Notes: generated from the letters alone by a model not told the origin. A stretch of 64,000 nt of DNA from Bradyrhizobium betae (GCF_008932115.1 NZ_CP044543.1:3912501-3976500); one strand, 5' to 3'. Counted from the stretch's first letter, positions 9,003 to 18,733 are shown. Program-made: numbers and translations.

Positions 9003-9452
9003 ATGACCGAAGCCATTATCCGCACTGCCATAGAACATGATCTGCTCGAGGTGCTGAAACTCTACCGGCATCTTCATCCGCACGATCCTCAGCTCGAGGC
9101 GGCTGATGCCGAGCGCGTCTGGTCGAGATTACTTGCATCCGGCTTCATGACCGTGATCGTAGCGCAAGCAGCGGAGCTGCTGGTTGCTTCCTGCACGCTT
9201 GCGATCGTGCCCAACTTGTCTCGCGGCGGCAGATCATACGGTGTGATCGAGAATGTTGTTACCCATGCCGATTACCGCCGCGTGGGGCTCGGTCGACGAG
9301 TGCTTGCCCATGCGCTGGAGATTGGTTGGCAGGCCGACTGCTACAAGGTTCTATTGGCAACGGGCTCAAAGCAGCAGAGCACTCTCCACTTCTATGAGGG
9401 AGCGGGCTTTGATCGTGGAAGCAAAACCTACTTCGAGGTGCGCCGCCCATGA
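9003..9452 (+). CDS. GNAT-family N-acetyltransferase
   Basis: The 149-residue product fits one GNAT domain. The acetyl-CoA pyrophosphate-binding motif A is visible as VVTHADYRRVGLGRRVLAHA (R-x-x-G-x-G type), followed by LLATGSKQQSTLHFYEGAGF, the typical C-terminal block with the Tyr general-acid region. The acceptor substrate is unknown. The ATG at 9003 has only a weak ribosome site. Codon use is slightly less GC-biased than its neighbours. It lies divergent from the MFS gene with no other partner. Confidence 0.88.
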   Translation: MTEAIIRTAIEHDLLEVLKLYRHLHPHDPQLEAADAERVWSRLLASGFMTVIVAQAAELLVASCTLAIVPNLSRGGRSYGVIENVVTHADYRRVGLGRRVLAHALEIGWQADCYKVLLATGSKQQSTLHFYEGAGFDRGSKTYFEVRRP

Positions 9453-9549
9453 CGGCCACGGGCCACATGCTGACACCGTCCATCCGGAATGATAGCATCG
9501 CTCTCATCAGCGCACGCGTAAGCAAGGACGTGTGAGGGAGGCAGATACG

Positions 9550-10851
9550 ATGACTCCGGGAGCGCTCCGCAGGCCGCACGTTTTCCGCATGCTTGTCCTG
9601 CCTATCATTCTCGCCTCCGCGGTCTGGTCGCCTTTGGCATCTGCGCAGGACGTCCGAAGCTCTCCCGGCGAGCCGGGGCCGGTGTTTTCGGATAGCGGCC
9701 CCGACGCTGATATCTATGGTGCGGCCGAGGGCTATCCCGTCGGCACGCGGGGGACCGCCACCCAGCTTGACAAGCTCGTCGGGGTCTACAGCCATTTCGG
9801 CGAGATCTATCCCTCGCGCCAGATCGGTCGCGCGGCGGCACCCTGGCAATTCAAGCGCGCGCCGGAGCCGTCGATCACCTACAGTTTCGGCACGGAACGG
9901 CTGAGCATCGCGGACTACCTGAAGCGTAACCCGGTGACGGGACTGCTGATCGCCAGGGACGACACCATCCTGTACGAGCACTATCAATATTCGCGGACCG
10001 ATCACGACCGCTTTCTGTCGCAGTCCATGGCCAAGACGCTGGTCGCCATGCTGGTTGGGATTGCGGTCTCGGAGGGACGCATCAAGTCGATCGACGACCT
10101 CGTCTCGACCTACGTCCCTCGCCTTGCCGGAACGGAATATGGAAACACATCCATCCGGGCCCTGTTGAACATGTCGTCAGGCGTCGAATTCTCGGAAGAA
10201 TATGACGGGCATGATGACATCGCCCGGCTTGGAAGAGCCCTGTTCGTCGAAGAGACGAAAGACCCCGCCGCCGTCGTCGCGCAATTCAATACCCGCACCT
10301 CACCGCCGGGGACCAAATGGCACTATGCAAGCGTGGAAACCGAGATCCTGGGCCTGGTCCTGCGCTCCGCTACCGGCACTCCCGTTGCCGACTATCTCCA
10401 CGACCGGATCTGGGATGCCATCGGCACGGAAGCGGATGCGTCATGGGCGATCGATGGGAGCGGGCAGGAGATCGCCTTCTGCTGCTTCAACGCAACCTTG
10501 CGTGACTATGCGCGCCTGGCCCGGCTGCTCGCAAATGACGGCGTCTGGGAAGGCCGTCAGTTGATTCCCCGGCAGTGGCTGCTGGATGCCACCACCGTCA
10601 GGCCAGGCGACGGTCATCTCGCTCCGCGCGTGGCCACCCCCTATTTCGGCTACGGCTATCAGGTGTGGCTCCTCCCCGGCGAGCAGCGCAGATTTGCCCT
10701 GCTCGGCATCCGCGGTCAGGTCATCCTGGTCGATCCGGCCTCGAAGCTCGTCATGGTGCACACCGCCGTTCGCCAGAAGCCGTCGGAGCCCGGAGCCCTC
10801 AGGGAGCCGCTTGCGCTGTGGTCCGCCGTTCTCCAGCAGCTCGGGCATTGA
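9550..10851 (+). CDS. exported serine hydrolase, beta-lactamase/esterase family
   Basis: The 433-residue protein has an N-terminal signal peptide (MLVLPIILASAVWSPLASAQ, cleavage probably after ASAQ). It shows the class C beta-lactamase / EstB fold motifs: SxxK as SMAK (S159, K162), a Tyr motif YAS (Y259), and HTA near the C terminus in place of KTG. This set is common in periplasmic esterases and peptidases of the family and does not imply antibiotic resistance. The start at 9550 has GGGAGG about eight bases upstream; the in-frame GTG at 9532 is less likely. It may be read with the downstream SRPBCC gene, but about 200 bases separate them. Confidence 0.88.
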   Translation: MTPGALRRPHVFRMLVLPIILASAVWSPLASAQDVRSSPGEPGPVFSDSGPDADIYGAAEGYPVGTRGTATQLDKLVGVYSHFGEIYPSRQIGRAAAPWQFKRAPEPSITYSFGTERLSIADYLKRNPVTGLLIARDDTILYEHYQYSRTDHDRFLSQSMAKTLVAMLVGIAVSEGRIKSIDDLVSTYVPRLAGTEYGNTSIRALLNMSSGVEFSEEYDGHDDIARLGRALFVEETKDPAAVVAQFNTRTSPPGTKWHYASVETEILGLVLRSATGTPVADYLHDRIWDAIGTEADASWAIDGSGQEIAFCCFNATLRDYARLARLLANDGVWEGRQLIPRQWLLDATTVRPGDGHLAPRVATPYFGYGYQVWLLPGEQRRFALLGIRGQVILVDPASKLVMVHTAVRQKPSEPGALREPLALWSAVLQQLGH

Positions 10852-11056
10852 CCGCGGCGGCCGAGTTGTTCGCGGCAGTCGGTGGATGGTCAGGAGCTGC
10901 TCCACCGGCAATTTTTGAGATATCGACGACGCGACCATGTCGGCGCGGACGGGTCTCGACCGTCCTTGGATGGACACTCCCGGAGGTGCCGTGGATGAAT
11001 CCGGCACATCTGAAGTGATGTTGTCACCGCGACTGTCAAACGAACTGGAGCAATGC

Positions 11057-11470
11057 ATGAGGATCACCGTCGAAACCAGCGTAGCAGCCCCGATCGATCG
11101 GGTATGGGATGCCTATACGACGCCTGCCGACATCGTGAAGTGGAATGCCGCGTCCGACGACTGGCATACGACCAAGGCCACCGTTGACCTGCGGGAAGGC
11201 GGCGTCTTCTCGTCCCGGATGGAGGCCAAGGACGGCAGCATGGGTTTCGACTTCGCCGGCACCTACACGAAGATCGTCGAACACCGGCGGATCGAATACG
11301 CGTTCGGCGATCGCAAGGCCGAGGTGGAGTTCGTGCCTGGTCCGAATGGCATTGTCGTCCGCGTCGTCTTCGATGGCGAGACGACGCATTCGGTCGAGCA
11401 GCAGCAAGCCGGCTGGCAGGCGATCCTCGACAGCTTCGCGCGCTACGTCGAGGCGAAGCAAACGTCGTGA
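11057..11470 (+). CDS. SRPBCC-domain protein (AHSA1-like)
   Basis: The 137-residue protein is a single START/Bet v1-type domain. It begins with MRITVETSVAAPIDRVWDAY and has WNAASDDWHT and a C-terminal TTHSVEQQQAGWQAILDSFARYVE helix, all typical of the AHSA1/YndB-like family that binds hydrophobic ligands. The ATG at 11057 follows GGAG by six bases and marks the beginning of family similarity; the frame is open to 10937, but that stretch is not domain-like. No specific reaction can be given. Confidence 0.88.
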   Translation: MRITVETSVAAPIDRVWDAYTTPADIVKWNAASDDWHTTKATVDLREGGVFSSRMEAKDGSMGFDFAGTYTKIVEHRRIEYAFGDRKAEVEFVPGPNGIVVRVVFDGETTHSVEQQQAGWQAILDSFARYVEAKQTS

Positions 11471-11664
11471 TCGATCAAACGGTCGAAGGGAATGACGGGT
11501 GGTTGCATCACACACCCTGCAACTATGCCACCATACCCCTGTTTTGCCCGACGGGTCAACCGGATTTCGTAAAATCGAAAATTCGCAATGCCGCCAGGGA
11601 GGCGGCTACTGTGCATGGGGTTGTTTTCGCGTTCTTGTTTGCCGGCCCCGGATAGCCGGGCCTG

Positions 11665-11690
11665 ACCAGTCTCGTTACGTGAAGACTGGT
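11665..11690 (-). terminator. hairpin downstream of lepA
   Basis: ACCAGTCT and AGACTGGT form an 8-bp stem around a 10-base loop, just past the lepA stop. No U tract follows on the lepA strand, so intrinsic termination is uncertain. It may be an mRNA 3'-end structure. Confidence 0.35.
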
Positions 11691-11703
11691 CCAGGCGGCA
11701 GCC

Positions 11704-13515
11704 TCAGCTGTCCACCTTCAGCGCGGCAATGAAAGCTTCCTGCGGGATGTCGACCTTGCCGAACTGCCGCATCTTCTTCTTGCCTTCCTTCTGCTTCTCC
11801 AGAAGTTTTCGTTTACGCGTGATGTCGCCGCCGTAGCACTTGGCGGTGACGTCCTTGCGCAGCGCGCGGACGGTTTCGCGCGCGATCACCTTGCCGCCGA
11901 TCGCCGCCTGGATCGGGATCTGGAACATGTGCGGCGGGATCAGGTCCTTCATCTTCTCGACCATGGCGCGGCCGCGGCCTTCGGCGCGGGTGCGATGCAC
12001 CAGCATCGAGAGCGCATCGACCGGTTCGTTGTTGACCAGGATCTGCATCTTGACCAGATCGGCCGGCTTGTAGTCGGTGAGATGATAGTCGAACGAGGCG
12101 TAGCCCTTGGAGACGGACTTCAGGCGGTCGTAGAAGTCGAACACGACTTCGTTGAGCGGCAGGTCGTATTTCACCATCGCGCGCGAGCCGACATAGGTCA
12201 GCTCCTTCTGCGAGCCGCGGCGGTCCTGGCACAGTTTCAGCACGCTGCCGAGATATTCGTCGGGGGTGAGGATCGTGGCCTCGATCCAGGGCTCCTGGAT
12301 CTCCGCGATCTTGACCACGTCGGGCATGTCGATGGGATTGTGGATCTCGATCTCGGAGCCGTCGTTGAGCTTCATCTTGTAGATGACGCTCGGCGCGGTC
12401 GCGATCAGGTTGAGGTCGAACTCGCGCGACAGCCGCTCCTGGATGATCTCCAGGTGCAGCAGCCCGAGGAAGCCGCAGCGGAAGCCGAAGCCGAGTGCGG
12501 CCGAGGTTTCCATCTCGAACGAGAAGCTGGCGTCGTTCAGCCGCAGCTTGCCCATCGCGGCGCGCAGCGTCTCGAAGTCGTCGGCATCGACCGGGAACAG
12601 GCCGCAGAACACCACGGGGATCGCCGGCTTGAAGCCCGGCAGCATCTCGGTGACAGGCTTCCTGTCGTCGGTGATGGTGTCGCCGACGCGGGTGTCGGCC
12701 ACTTCCTTGATCGCGGCGGTGATGAAGCCGATCTCGCCGGGACCGAGCTCGTCGACCTGCGTCATCTTCGGCGTGAAGAAGCCGACGCGCTCGACGTCAT
12801 AGGCCGCACCGGTGCCCATCATGCGGACGCGGCTGCCCTTCTTCATGACGCCGTCGACGACGCGGATCAGCACGACGACGCCGAGATAGACGTCGTACCA
12901 GCTGTCGACCAGCAGCGCCTTCAGCGTCGCGTCGCGGTCGCCCTTCGGCGGCGGCAGGCGGGTGACGATGGCCTCCAGCACGTCGGGAACGCCGAGGCCG
13001 GTCTTGGCCGAGATCATCACCGCGTCGGAGGCGTCGATGCCGATGACGTCCTCGATCTGCTGCTTGACCTTCTCGGGCTCGGCGGCGGGAAGGTCGACCT
13101 TGTTCAGGACCGGAACGATCTCGTGATTGTTGTCGAGCGCCTGGTAGACGTTGGCCAGTGTCTGCGCCTCGACGCCCTGGCTGGCGTCGACCACCAGCAG
13201 AGAACCCTCGCAGGCCGCCAGCGACCGCGAGACTTCGTAGGCGAAGTCGACGTGGCCGGGCGTGTCCATCAGGTTGAAGATGTAGTCCTTGCCATCCTTG
13301 GCGCGGTAGGCGAGGCGCACCGTCTGCGCCTTGATGGTGATGCCGCGCTCGCGCTCGATGTCCATGGAATCGAGCACCTGCTCCTTGCCCGCCATCTCGC
13401 GGTCGGAGAGGCCGCCCGTCATCTGGATCAGGCGGTCGGCCAGCGTCGATTTGCCATGGTCGATATGAGCGACGATGGAGAAATTGCGGATGTTCGAAAT
13501 CGGGACGGTCGTCAT
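11704..13515 (-). CDS. lepA: elongation factor 4 (LepA), ribosomal back-translocase GTPase
   Basis: LepA binds the ribosome and promotes reverse translocation or initiation fidelity under stress. The 603-residue product has the translation GTPase G domain with G1 AHIDHGKST near residues 16-24, a switch [10 protein letters not shown], and NKVDLP for guanine recognition. EF-G-like domains II, III and V follow, and the LepA-specific C-terminal domain ends with [19 protein letters not shown] and QEAFIAAL. The length is normal. The ATG at 13515 begins [17 protein letters not shown]; upstream in-frame codons to 13554 are not family-like. It stands alone, divergent from the glycosyltransferase. Confidence 0.98.
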   Translation of the reverse strand: MTTVPISNIRNFSIVAHIDHGKSTLADRLIQMTGGLSDREMAGKEQVLDSMDIERERGITIKAQTVRLAYRAKDGKDYIFNLMDTPGHVDFAYEVSRSLAACEGSLLVVDASQGVEAQTLANVYQALDNNHEIVPVLNKVDLPAAEPEKVKQQIEDVIGIDASDAVMISAKTGLGVPDVLEAIVTRLPPPKGDRDATLKALLVDSWYDVYLGVVVLIRVVDGVMKKGSRVRMMGTGAAYDVERVGFFTPKMTQVDELGPGEIGFITAAIKEVADTRVGDTITDDRKPVTEMLPGFKPAIPVVFCGLFPVDADDFETLRAAMGKLRLNDASFSFEMETSAALGFGFRCGFLGLLHLEIIQERLSREFDLNLIATAPSVIYKMKLNDGSEIEIHNPIDMPDVVKIAEIQEPWIEATILTPDEYLGSVLKLCQDRRGSQKELTYVGSRAMVKYDLPLNEVVFDFYDRLKSVSKGYASFDYHLTDYKPADLVKMQILVNNEPVDALSMLVHRTRAEGRGRAMVEKMKDLIPPHMFQIPIQAAIGGKVIARETVRALRKDVTAKCYGGDITRKRKLLEKQKEGKKKMRQFGKVDIPQEAFIAALKVDS

Positions 13516-13629
13516 GGGCGCGGGATACCACTCACACCCCCGTGCGGCAACCATATTGCTGTATTTTCAGGGTCTTTCTTCACGGCAAGCTGATTCCACG
13601 ACGGCCCAAAACGCGCTACGCAACGGCCC

Positions 13630-15255
13630 ATGTTGACCACCTCTCTTCCCACCGCCAGGGCGCGTACCAGGACCCGGATCAGCTTTGGCCGCTTCCGGGC
13701 CTGGCTGGTTGCCAGCGCGACGGGGCCGGAGACGCGCCTGTGGCTGGTGATTCAGCTCGCGATCCTGCATGCGGTGCTCTGGACCTTCATCCTGATCAAT
13801 CTCAAGGCGGCGCAGGACGTTCACATGGACGTCGCGGAAGCCTATGGCTGGGGCCAGAAATTCCTGCTCGGCTACGGCAAGCACCCGCCGCTGTCGGGCT
13901 GGGTCGCCGGCCTCTGGTTCACCGTGTTCCCGGCGACCGACTGGGCGACCTATGCGCTGGCGATGGCGACCGTCGGTGTCGGCATGGTGATCTGCTGGCT
14001 GCTGAGCTTGCGCGTCGTGGACGCGCGGCGCGCATTCCTGGTCGTGGTGATGCTCGCGCTCTACCCGATCTTCAACTTCAAGGGCTTCAAGTACAACCCG
14101 GACCTGCTGCAGCTCGTCACGCTGCCGCTTCTGGTGCTCGCCTATCTCAATGCCTTCGAGAAGCGGAGCTGGCAGTCCGGCATCTGGTTCGGGCTCGCCG
14201 GCGCGCTGGCGCTGATGACGAAATACTGGGTGCTGACCATGATCGGCGCCATCGGTCTTGCGGCGCTGATCCATCCGGAGCGGATGAGATTCCTGTTGTC
14301 GCCGGCCCCGTGGGTCGCGATCGCGACCATGGCGGTCGCGATGATCCCGCACATCGTCTGGCTCGCGGACGCGCATTTCGTGCCGCTGACCTATGCCGGC
14401 GACACCTACAGCCTCGAGGACAGCAGCCTCGTGCATCAGCTCGTCGCCGGCTACTTCCTGCATAATGTTGCGCTGCTGGCCTTGCCGGTGGCGCTCGCCG
14501 CGCTGGCCATGGCGCTGGTGCCGCATTGGTTCACGCTGCTGCTGCGCGCGCCCTCGCGTATCGTCACCAGGGCCTGGGCGCGCGGCGCCAATGCGGGCGT
14601 CGATCTCTCGCAGGCGCTGAACGTCTGGATCATCCAGATCATCGTCGCGGTCGGCCCGCCGCTCGGCGCGCTGGTCTTCAGCATCTACATGAAGACCGAT
14701 TGGGGCATCTCGCTGTTCTTCCTGGTGCCGCTCGCGCTGGTCGCGATCCCCGCGCTGCGGGTGCAGCGCGCAGTGCTGGTCAACATCGTCGCAATCTGGC
14801 TCGTGCTCAGCGTCGCGACGCTCATGGCCTCGCCCTGGATCGCCGCGCGCGAGATGGCCGCCAATGCCGGCAACACCGCGACCTACGGCGCACGCTCGGA
14901 TCTCGCACGCGAGCTGACGCAGGCCTGGCACGCGCGCTTCGCCTCGCGCTGGACGATCGTCGCGGGCACCATGGAGTCGATCCAGCCGATGGTGTTCTAC
15001 AGCCCCGATCATCCCACCGCATTCGTGCCGATCGAAGCCTGGGATTCCGGACTGATCTCGCGCGACGACATCAAGACATCTGGCTTCATCGGCGTGTTCG
15101 ATCCGACCGACGGCCGCCTGCCGGCGTTCGAGAAATGGGTGTCGGAGACCGCGCCGAACGCCGAGCGCATCGTGATGACCACGCGCCGCTTCACTCGCGG
15201 CAAGGCCGGCCCGTCGATGAGCTGGAACATCTACATCGCGCCGCCGGCGAAGTGA
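13630..15255 (+). CDS. GT39-family membrane glycosyltransferase (ArnT/PMT-like)
   Basis: The 541-residue polytopic membrane protein resembles dolichyl/undecaprenyl-phosphate-sugar-dependent transferases of family GT39. The first periplasmic loop carries the acidic pair expected for catalysis (HMDVAEAYGWGQ, Asp and Glu), followed by GYGKHPPLSGW, the common substrate-loop signature. About ten to twelve hydrophobic segments are visible, and a soluble C-terminal domain ends SMSWNIYIAPPAK. Such enzymes add a sugar to lipid A, polysaccharide or protein on the outer face of the inner membrane. The acceptor cannot be predicted. It is flanked on the right by a palindromic repeat. Confidence 0.88.
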   Translation: MLTTSLPTARARTRTRISFGRFRAWLVASATGPETRLWLVIQLAILHAVLWTFILINLKAAQDVHMDVAEAYGWGQKFLLGYGKHPPLSGWVAGLWFTVFPATDWATYALAMATVGVGMVICWLLSLRVVDARRAFLVVVMLALYPIFNFKGFKYNPDLLQLVTLPLLVLAYLNAFEKRSWQSGIWFGLAGALALMTKYWVLTMIGAIGLAALIHPERMRFLLSPAPWVAIATMAVAMIPHIVWLADAHFVPLTYAGDTYSLEDSSLVHQLVAGYFLHNVALLALPVALAALAMALVPHWFTLLLRAPSRIVTRAWARGANAGVDLSQALNVWIIQIIVAVGPPLGALVFSIYMKTDWGISLFFLVPLALVAIPALRVQRAVLVNIVAIWLVLSVATLMASPWIAAREMAANAGNTATYGARSDLARELTQAWHARFASRWTIVAGTMESIQPMVFYSPDHPTAFVPIEAWDSGLISRDDIKTSGFIGVFDPTDGRLPAFEKWVSETAPNAERIVMTTRRFTRGKAGPSMSWNIYIAPPAK

Positions 15256-15264
15256 TTGAGGTCT

Positions 15265-15355
15265 CGTAGGGTGGGCAAAGCGAAGCGTGCCCACCACATC
15301 TCACAATGATCGAAAGATGGTGGGCACGGCGCGTTGCGCCTTTGCCCACCCTACG
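15265..15355. repeat. palindromic repeat, family 1 (copy with perfect 15-bp arms)
   Basis: The element begins CGTAGGGTGGGCAAA and ends with its exact reverse complement. Inside is a second inverted repeat around GTGCCCACCA / TGGTGGGCAC. The ends match those of the elements at 35700 and, more loosely, 48847, and the right half matches 49517-49558. It lies between convergent genes, so it would be transcribed from both sides into a long hairpin. Confidence 0.85.
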
Positions 15356-15371
15356 GCACCGAGCGTGTGGC

Positions 15372-15689
15372 TCAGATCCCTTCCTCGTTGAACTTGCTTT
15401 CAACGAGCTCCGTGATCGCCGCGAGCGCGGCATCCGCTTCGGCGCCGGCCGCGGCCACCGTGATCGTCGTGCCCGGTCCGGCCGCGAGCATCATCAGGCC
15501 CATGATCGAGGTGCCGCCGACGGTCTCGCCGCCGCGTGTCACCCACACCTGCGCGTTGAAGCGCTCGACCGCCTGGACGAACTTCGCCGAGGCACGCGCA
15601 TGCAGGCCGCGCTTGTTGATGATCAGGAGGTCCTTGGAGATCGCGCCCGCGGGCACGCCCGACCCGGCTTGCGACGCGTCGTCGCTCAT
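15372..15689 (-). CDS. ptsH: HPr phosphocarrier of the regulatory PTS
   Basis: HPr receives phosphate from EI on a histidine and passes it to EIIA. The 105-residue product has the active site RGLHARASAKF (His30) and the regulatory serine segment TSIMGLM (Ser61, equivalent to Ser46 in standard HPr), the target of HPr kinase. It has a 15-20 residue N-terminal extension before the HPr fold, as is usual in Rhizobiales. Its ATG overlaps the stop of the EIIA gene (ATGA), so it is last in the chain chvI-chvG-hprK-EIIA-ptsH. No sugar-specific EIIB/EIIC is nearby, which fits a regulatory rather than transport PTS. Confidence 0.95.
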   Translation of the reverse strand: MSDDASQAGSGVPAGAISKDLLIINKRGLHARASAKFVQAVERFNAQVWVTRGGETVGGTSIMGLMMLAAGPGTTITVAAAGAEADAALAAITELVESKFNEEGI

Positions 15690-16087
15690 TTGCCGGCGAG
15701 CACGCGGCTGGCGATGGTGACGTATTTGCGGCCCGCTTCCTGGGCCATCGCGATCGCGTCAGGCAGCGCACGCTCTTCGCGCACCTTGGCGAGCTTCACC
15801 AGCATGGGAAGGTTGATGCCCGCGAGGACTTCGACCTTCGGCCGGCTCATGCAGGATATCGCCAGGTTGGACGGCGTGCCGCCGAACATGTCGGTGAGGA
15901 TCGCAACCCCATCGCCGGAATCGACGCGGTTAACCGCCTCGATGATGTCGCTTCGACAGAGATCGGAATCATCTTCGGCGCCGATCGTGATCGCTTCGAT
16001 TTGCTTTTGTGGGCCCATGACATGCTCAAGCGCTGCCTTGAACTCGTCGGCAAGGCGCCCGTGGGTCACAAGTACTAGACCAATCAT
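15686..16087 (-). CDS. PTS EIIA, mannose/fructose (ManX-like) family, regulatory
   Basis: The 133-residue single-domain EIIA(Man) protein accepts phosphate from HPr on the N-terminal histidine (VTHGRLA, His9). Other family blocks are ILTDMFGGTPSNLA and VEVLAGINLPMLVKL. Alphaproteobacteria use this protein, often called EIIAMan or ManX, as a regulator and not in sugar uptake; this is family knowledge. The ATG at 16087 has GGAG upstream and starts the fold directly; the frame is open to 16258, but that part does not look coding. Its stop overlaps ptsH. About 200 bases separate it from hprK, long enough for an internal promoter. Confidence 0.95.
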   Translation of the reverse strand: MIGLVLVTHGRLADEFKAALEHVMGPQKQIEAITIGAEDDSDLCRSDIIEAVNRVDSGDGVAILTDMFGGTPSNLAISCMSRPKVEVLAGINLPMLVKLAKVREERALPDAIAMAQEAGRKYVTIASRVLAGK

Positions 16088-16295
16088 CGGAAAACTCCTC
16101 GCGGGCGCTTTTGGTGCACCGCACGAACGCGCCACTTTGACCATCCAGAGCCCCCGCGCAAGGGGGGATGTTGCGTATCTCCCTGAATCTAGACGGATGG
16201 ATAAGGGGAGCTGCGTCGGTCTATTCGGTCGCGATAGTGGGGCTGATATGGTTACCATTTCCCTTCAAACAATCGCCTCAAGGGTTAGTGGAAGG

Positions 16296-16760
16296 TTAAC
16301 TCTTGGTAGTGGTCAAGACCGCAACAACCAAAGGGAGGGGCGAATAGCCGCGCCCGACCGGGATTCGGGGTATTTCGACACCGGAAATGCTTGTTTTGAG
16401 CGATTCTGCCGCGGGCAGGCGTTCCGCCTCCGCAGCGTCCAGATCGACCACGAGGCCTACGGTCGCATGCTCCACGAAGTCGCAGCGGCGGATCCCCAGT
16501 CCCCGGACCTCGATCAGGCCGGCCAGTCTCGGCGCGGGCCGGACCTCAATTTCATGGCCGACTGTCGCCAGATGGACACGGTCGTCCCCGACCAGAACGG
16601 CCGTTTCGACCATGCCGGCGCGCCCCGCCATGATCAAATCGAAGGCAAGGCGCGACTTTCCGGAGCCCGAGGGTCCGCGGATCAGCACGGCCAGAGGCCC
16701 CACCTTGACCGCGGAGGCGTGAACGCTGGGGCCGCCGTCGCTCGAGCTCCCTTGGCTCAT
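16296..16760 (-). CDS. hprK: HPr kinase/phosphorylase, short alphaproteobacterial form
   Basis: The 154-residue protein phosphorylates HPr on serine and can reverse the reaction. It has Walker A GPSGSGKS at about residues 29-36 and the HprK signature AGLIEVRGLGI. It lacks the roughly 130-residue N-terminal domain of the Firmicutes enzyme, which is usual for the alphaproteobacterial form and not a truncation. Its ATG overlaps the chvG stop, so kinase and HprK are translationally coupled. This connects the ChvG/ChvI system to PTS signalling, as in other Rhizobiales. Confidence 0.93.
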   Translation of the reverse strand: MSQGSSSDGGPSVHASAVKVGPLAVLIRGPSGSGKSRLAFDLIMAGRAGMVETAVLVGDDRVHLATVGHEIEVRPAPRLAGLIEVRGLGIRRCDFVEHATVGLVVDLDAAEAERLPAAESLKTSISGVEIPRIPVGRGYSPLPLVVAVLTTTKS

Positions 16761-18559
16761 AGCGCCGGCAGCCTCACCACGAAGCGCGCGCCGGCAACCG
16801 TCGGCGCGCCGTCCGCGTCCAGCGGGCCCGCACGGTTCTCGGCCCAGATGCGTCCGCCATGGGCATCGACGATCTGCTTGGAAATCGACAGGCCGAGGCC
16901 GGAGTTCTGGCCGAAGCCTTGATGCGGACGGTCGGTGTAGAAGCGCTCGAAGATGCGCTCCAGCGCGTCGTCGCGGATGCCGGGGCCATCGTCGTCGACC
17001 ACGATCTCGATCTCGGAGCGGACGCGGCGGCAGGTGAGGCGCACCTTGCTGCCTGCTTCCGAGAAGGATTGCGCGTTGGAGATCAGGTTGGAAACCACCT
17101 GCCCGAGCCGCGAATCATGGCCGGTCACGGCGAAGGCGTCGGTTGGGCTGCGGCCCTCGAAGCGGGTCTCGACCGCGACGTCATGGCCGAGCTTGGTCTC
17201 GTTGGCGACGGACACGAGTGTCGTCAGCAGGCGGCGCAGGTCGACCGGGACCGCATCCTGGCGCTGCAATTCGGCGTCGAGGCGGCTGGCGTCGGAGATG
17301 TCCGAAATCAGCCGGTCCAGCCGCTTGACGTCGTGCTCGATCACCTCGAGCAGGCGGGCGCGGCTGTTCTCGTTGCGCGCCAGCGGCAGCGTCTCGACCG
17401 CGGAACGCAGCGAGGTCAGCGGATTCTTCAGTTCGTGCGCGACGTCGGCGGCGAACATTTCGATGGCTTCGATCCGGCTGTAGAGCGCGCTGGTCATGTC
17501 GCGCAGCGCGCCGGAAAGATGTCCGATCTCGTCGCGGCGGCGGGTGAAGTCGGGAATCTCGATGCGGGCCTTGATGCGGCGGCGAACGCTCTCGGCGCTG
17601 TCGGCAAGCCGGCGCACCGGTCCTGCGATCGTGCTGGCGAGCAGCAGCGACAGCATGATCATGACCGCGGCAGCGACGCCGCCGACCTTCAGGATGGCGA
17701 GGCGCTCGGCGGTGACCATCTGGTCGATGTCGTCGCCCTGGGTGGACAGCATCAGCGCGCCGTGGATGGCGCGCGAGCGCAGCACGGGGACCGCGACCGA
17801 GACGATTACCTCGCCGCGCGCATTGACCCGCACCATCGAGCGCTTCTGGCCCTGGAGCGCGTCACTGACTTCCGCATAGCCGTTGCCGTTCTCGGGCCCG
17901 AGCTCGCGATAGAGCGGCAGGTCGCCGCGGTTCAGCCATGTGCGCACCGCGACCATGCCGCGCTCGACGAAGCCGGGCTTGTCGGCCGGCGGCGGCAGGT
18001 TGAGGCGCAGCACGTTTTCGAGATTGCGGCTGTCGAGCAGCAGGCTGCCGTTCGGATCGTAGATGCGGGCGCGCGTCTTGGTCGGGGAGATCAGCGTGCG
18101 CAGCACGGGCGCCACGCGTTCCGGATTGATCGGAAAGTCCAGCGGCGAATACTCGTCCGGTCCGCCATAGGTCTCGCCCGGCTTGAGGTCGAGCAGCCGA
18201 TCGGGATCGATGGTGATGGTGTTGGTCTGGACGGTCGCGGACGCCGCAATCGCGCCGGCGATGATTTCGGCCTGCACCAGCAGGCTCTGCGCGCGCGCGT
18301 CGATCAGGCCGGCGCGGAACTGCGACAGGTAGAGGATGCTCGCGACCAGCGCGACGAGACCGGCAAGGTTGAGCGAGACGATGCGGCGGGTCAGGCTCGA
18401 GAAGGACAGCGCGAAGAAGAACTGTCCGGCGCGCTTCAGCCAGTTCAGCGGTCGCCAGCCCTGCGCGGCCGGCCTGTCCTCGGCGACGTGCTCCAGACCG
18501 CCGTCGGATGCGACATCCCCGGCGCTCTGGTTCTCGTCAGGCTGCGTTCGGTCAAGCAA
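16757..18559 (-). CDS. chvG: sensor histidine kinase ChvG (ExoS-type)
   Basis: Membrane sensor of 600 residues partnered with ChvI; in Rhizobiales this system responds to acid and envelope stress and controls envelope and carbon genes. TM1 lies at about 58-80, a periplasmic stimulus-sensing region at 81-286, TM2 at 287-311, HAMP at 312-365, and HisKA carries the phosphoacceptor in DVAHELKNP (His375). The ATPase domain has NLISNAQSF (N box), VDDDGPGIRDDALERIFERF (G1/F) and SGLGLSI (G2). The start is a TTG at 18559 with only a weak GAG-type ribosome site; no better ATG exists upstream. It is separated from chvI by 174 bases holding a dispersed repeat. Confidence 0.94.
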   Translation of the reverse strand: MLDRTQPDENQSAGDVASDGGLEHVAEDRPAAQGWRPLNWLKRAGQFFFALSFSSLTRRIVSLNLAGLVALVASILYLSQFRAGLIDARAQSLLVQAEIIAGAIAASATVQTNTITIDPDRLLDLKPGETYGGPDEYSPLDFPINPERVAPVLRTLISPTKTRARIYDPNGSLLLDSRNLENVLRLNLPPPADKPGFVERGMVAVRTWLNRGDLPLYRELGPENGNGYAEVSDALQGQKRSMVRVNARGEVIVSVAVPVLRSRAIHGALMLSTQGDDIDQMVTAERLAILKVGGVAAAVMIMLSLLLASTIAGPVRRLADSAESVRRRIKARIEIPDFTRRRDEIGHLSGALRDMTSALYSRIEAIEMFAADVAHELKNPLTSLRSAVETLPLARNENSRARLLEVIEHDVKRLDRLISDISDASRLDAELQRQDAVPVDLRRLLTTLVSVANETKLGHDVAVETRFEGRSPTDAFAVTGHDSRLGQVVSNLISNAQSFSEAGSKVRLTCRRVRSEIEIVVDDDGPGIRDDALERIFERFYTDRPHQGFGQNSGLGLSISKQIVDAHGGRIWAENRAGPLDADGAPTVAGARFVVRLPAL

Positions 18560-18608
18560 TGCTCACGCCCGCGTTAGGACTTCTCGTGTGAAGGGTCCCC
18601 GCATCCTA

Positions 18609-18657
18609 GAGCATGATCCGGAAAAGTGTGCAGCGGTTTTCCGAAAAGATCATGCTC
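18609..18657. repeat. dispersed 49-bp inverted repeat between chvI and chvG
   Basis: GAGCATGATC at the left and GATCATGCTC at the right form perfect 10-bp arms, with inner arms CGGAAAA / TTTTCCG. This arrangement matches a repeat type scattered through Rhizobiales genomes. It sits in the chvI-chvG gap on the same transcript and could form a stable hairpin. Confidence 0.75.
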
Positions 18658-18733
18658 AAACTATCGAGCTATCCCGGTCCCGATGGAATCAGAACCGGCG
18701 ATACTCTCGGTCTTTGGTGAAGGCGCGTGAGGC

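Noticed and set aside
9550..10851. Serine hydrolase as an antibiotic beta-lactamase
   Set aside because: SxxK and YxS are present but the KTG box reads HTA, as in esterase/peptidase relatives, and there is no ampR-type regulator.
11564..11576. 13-mer ATTTCGTAAAATC shared with 63353-63365
   Set aside because: Two copies only, AT-rich, in unrelated contexts with no further match; could be chance.
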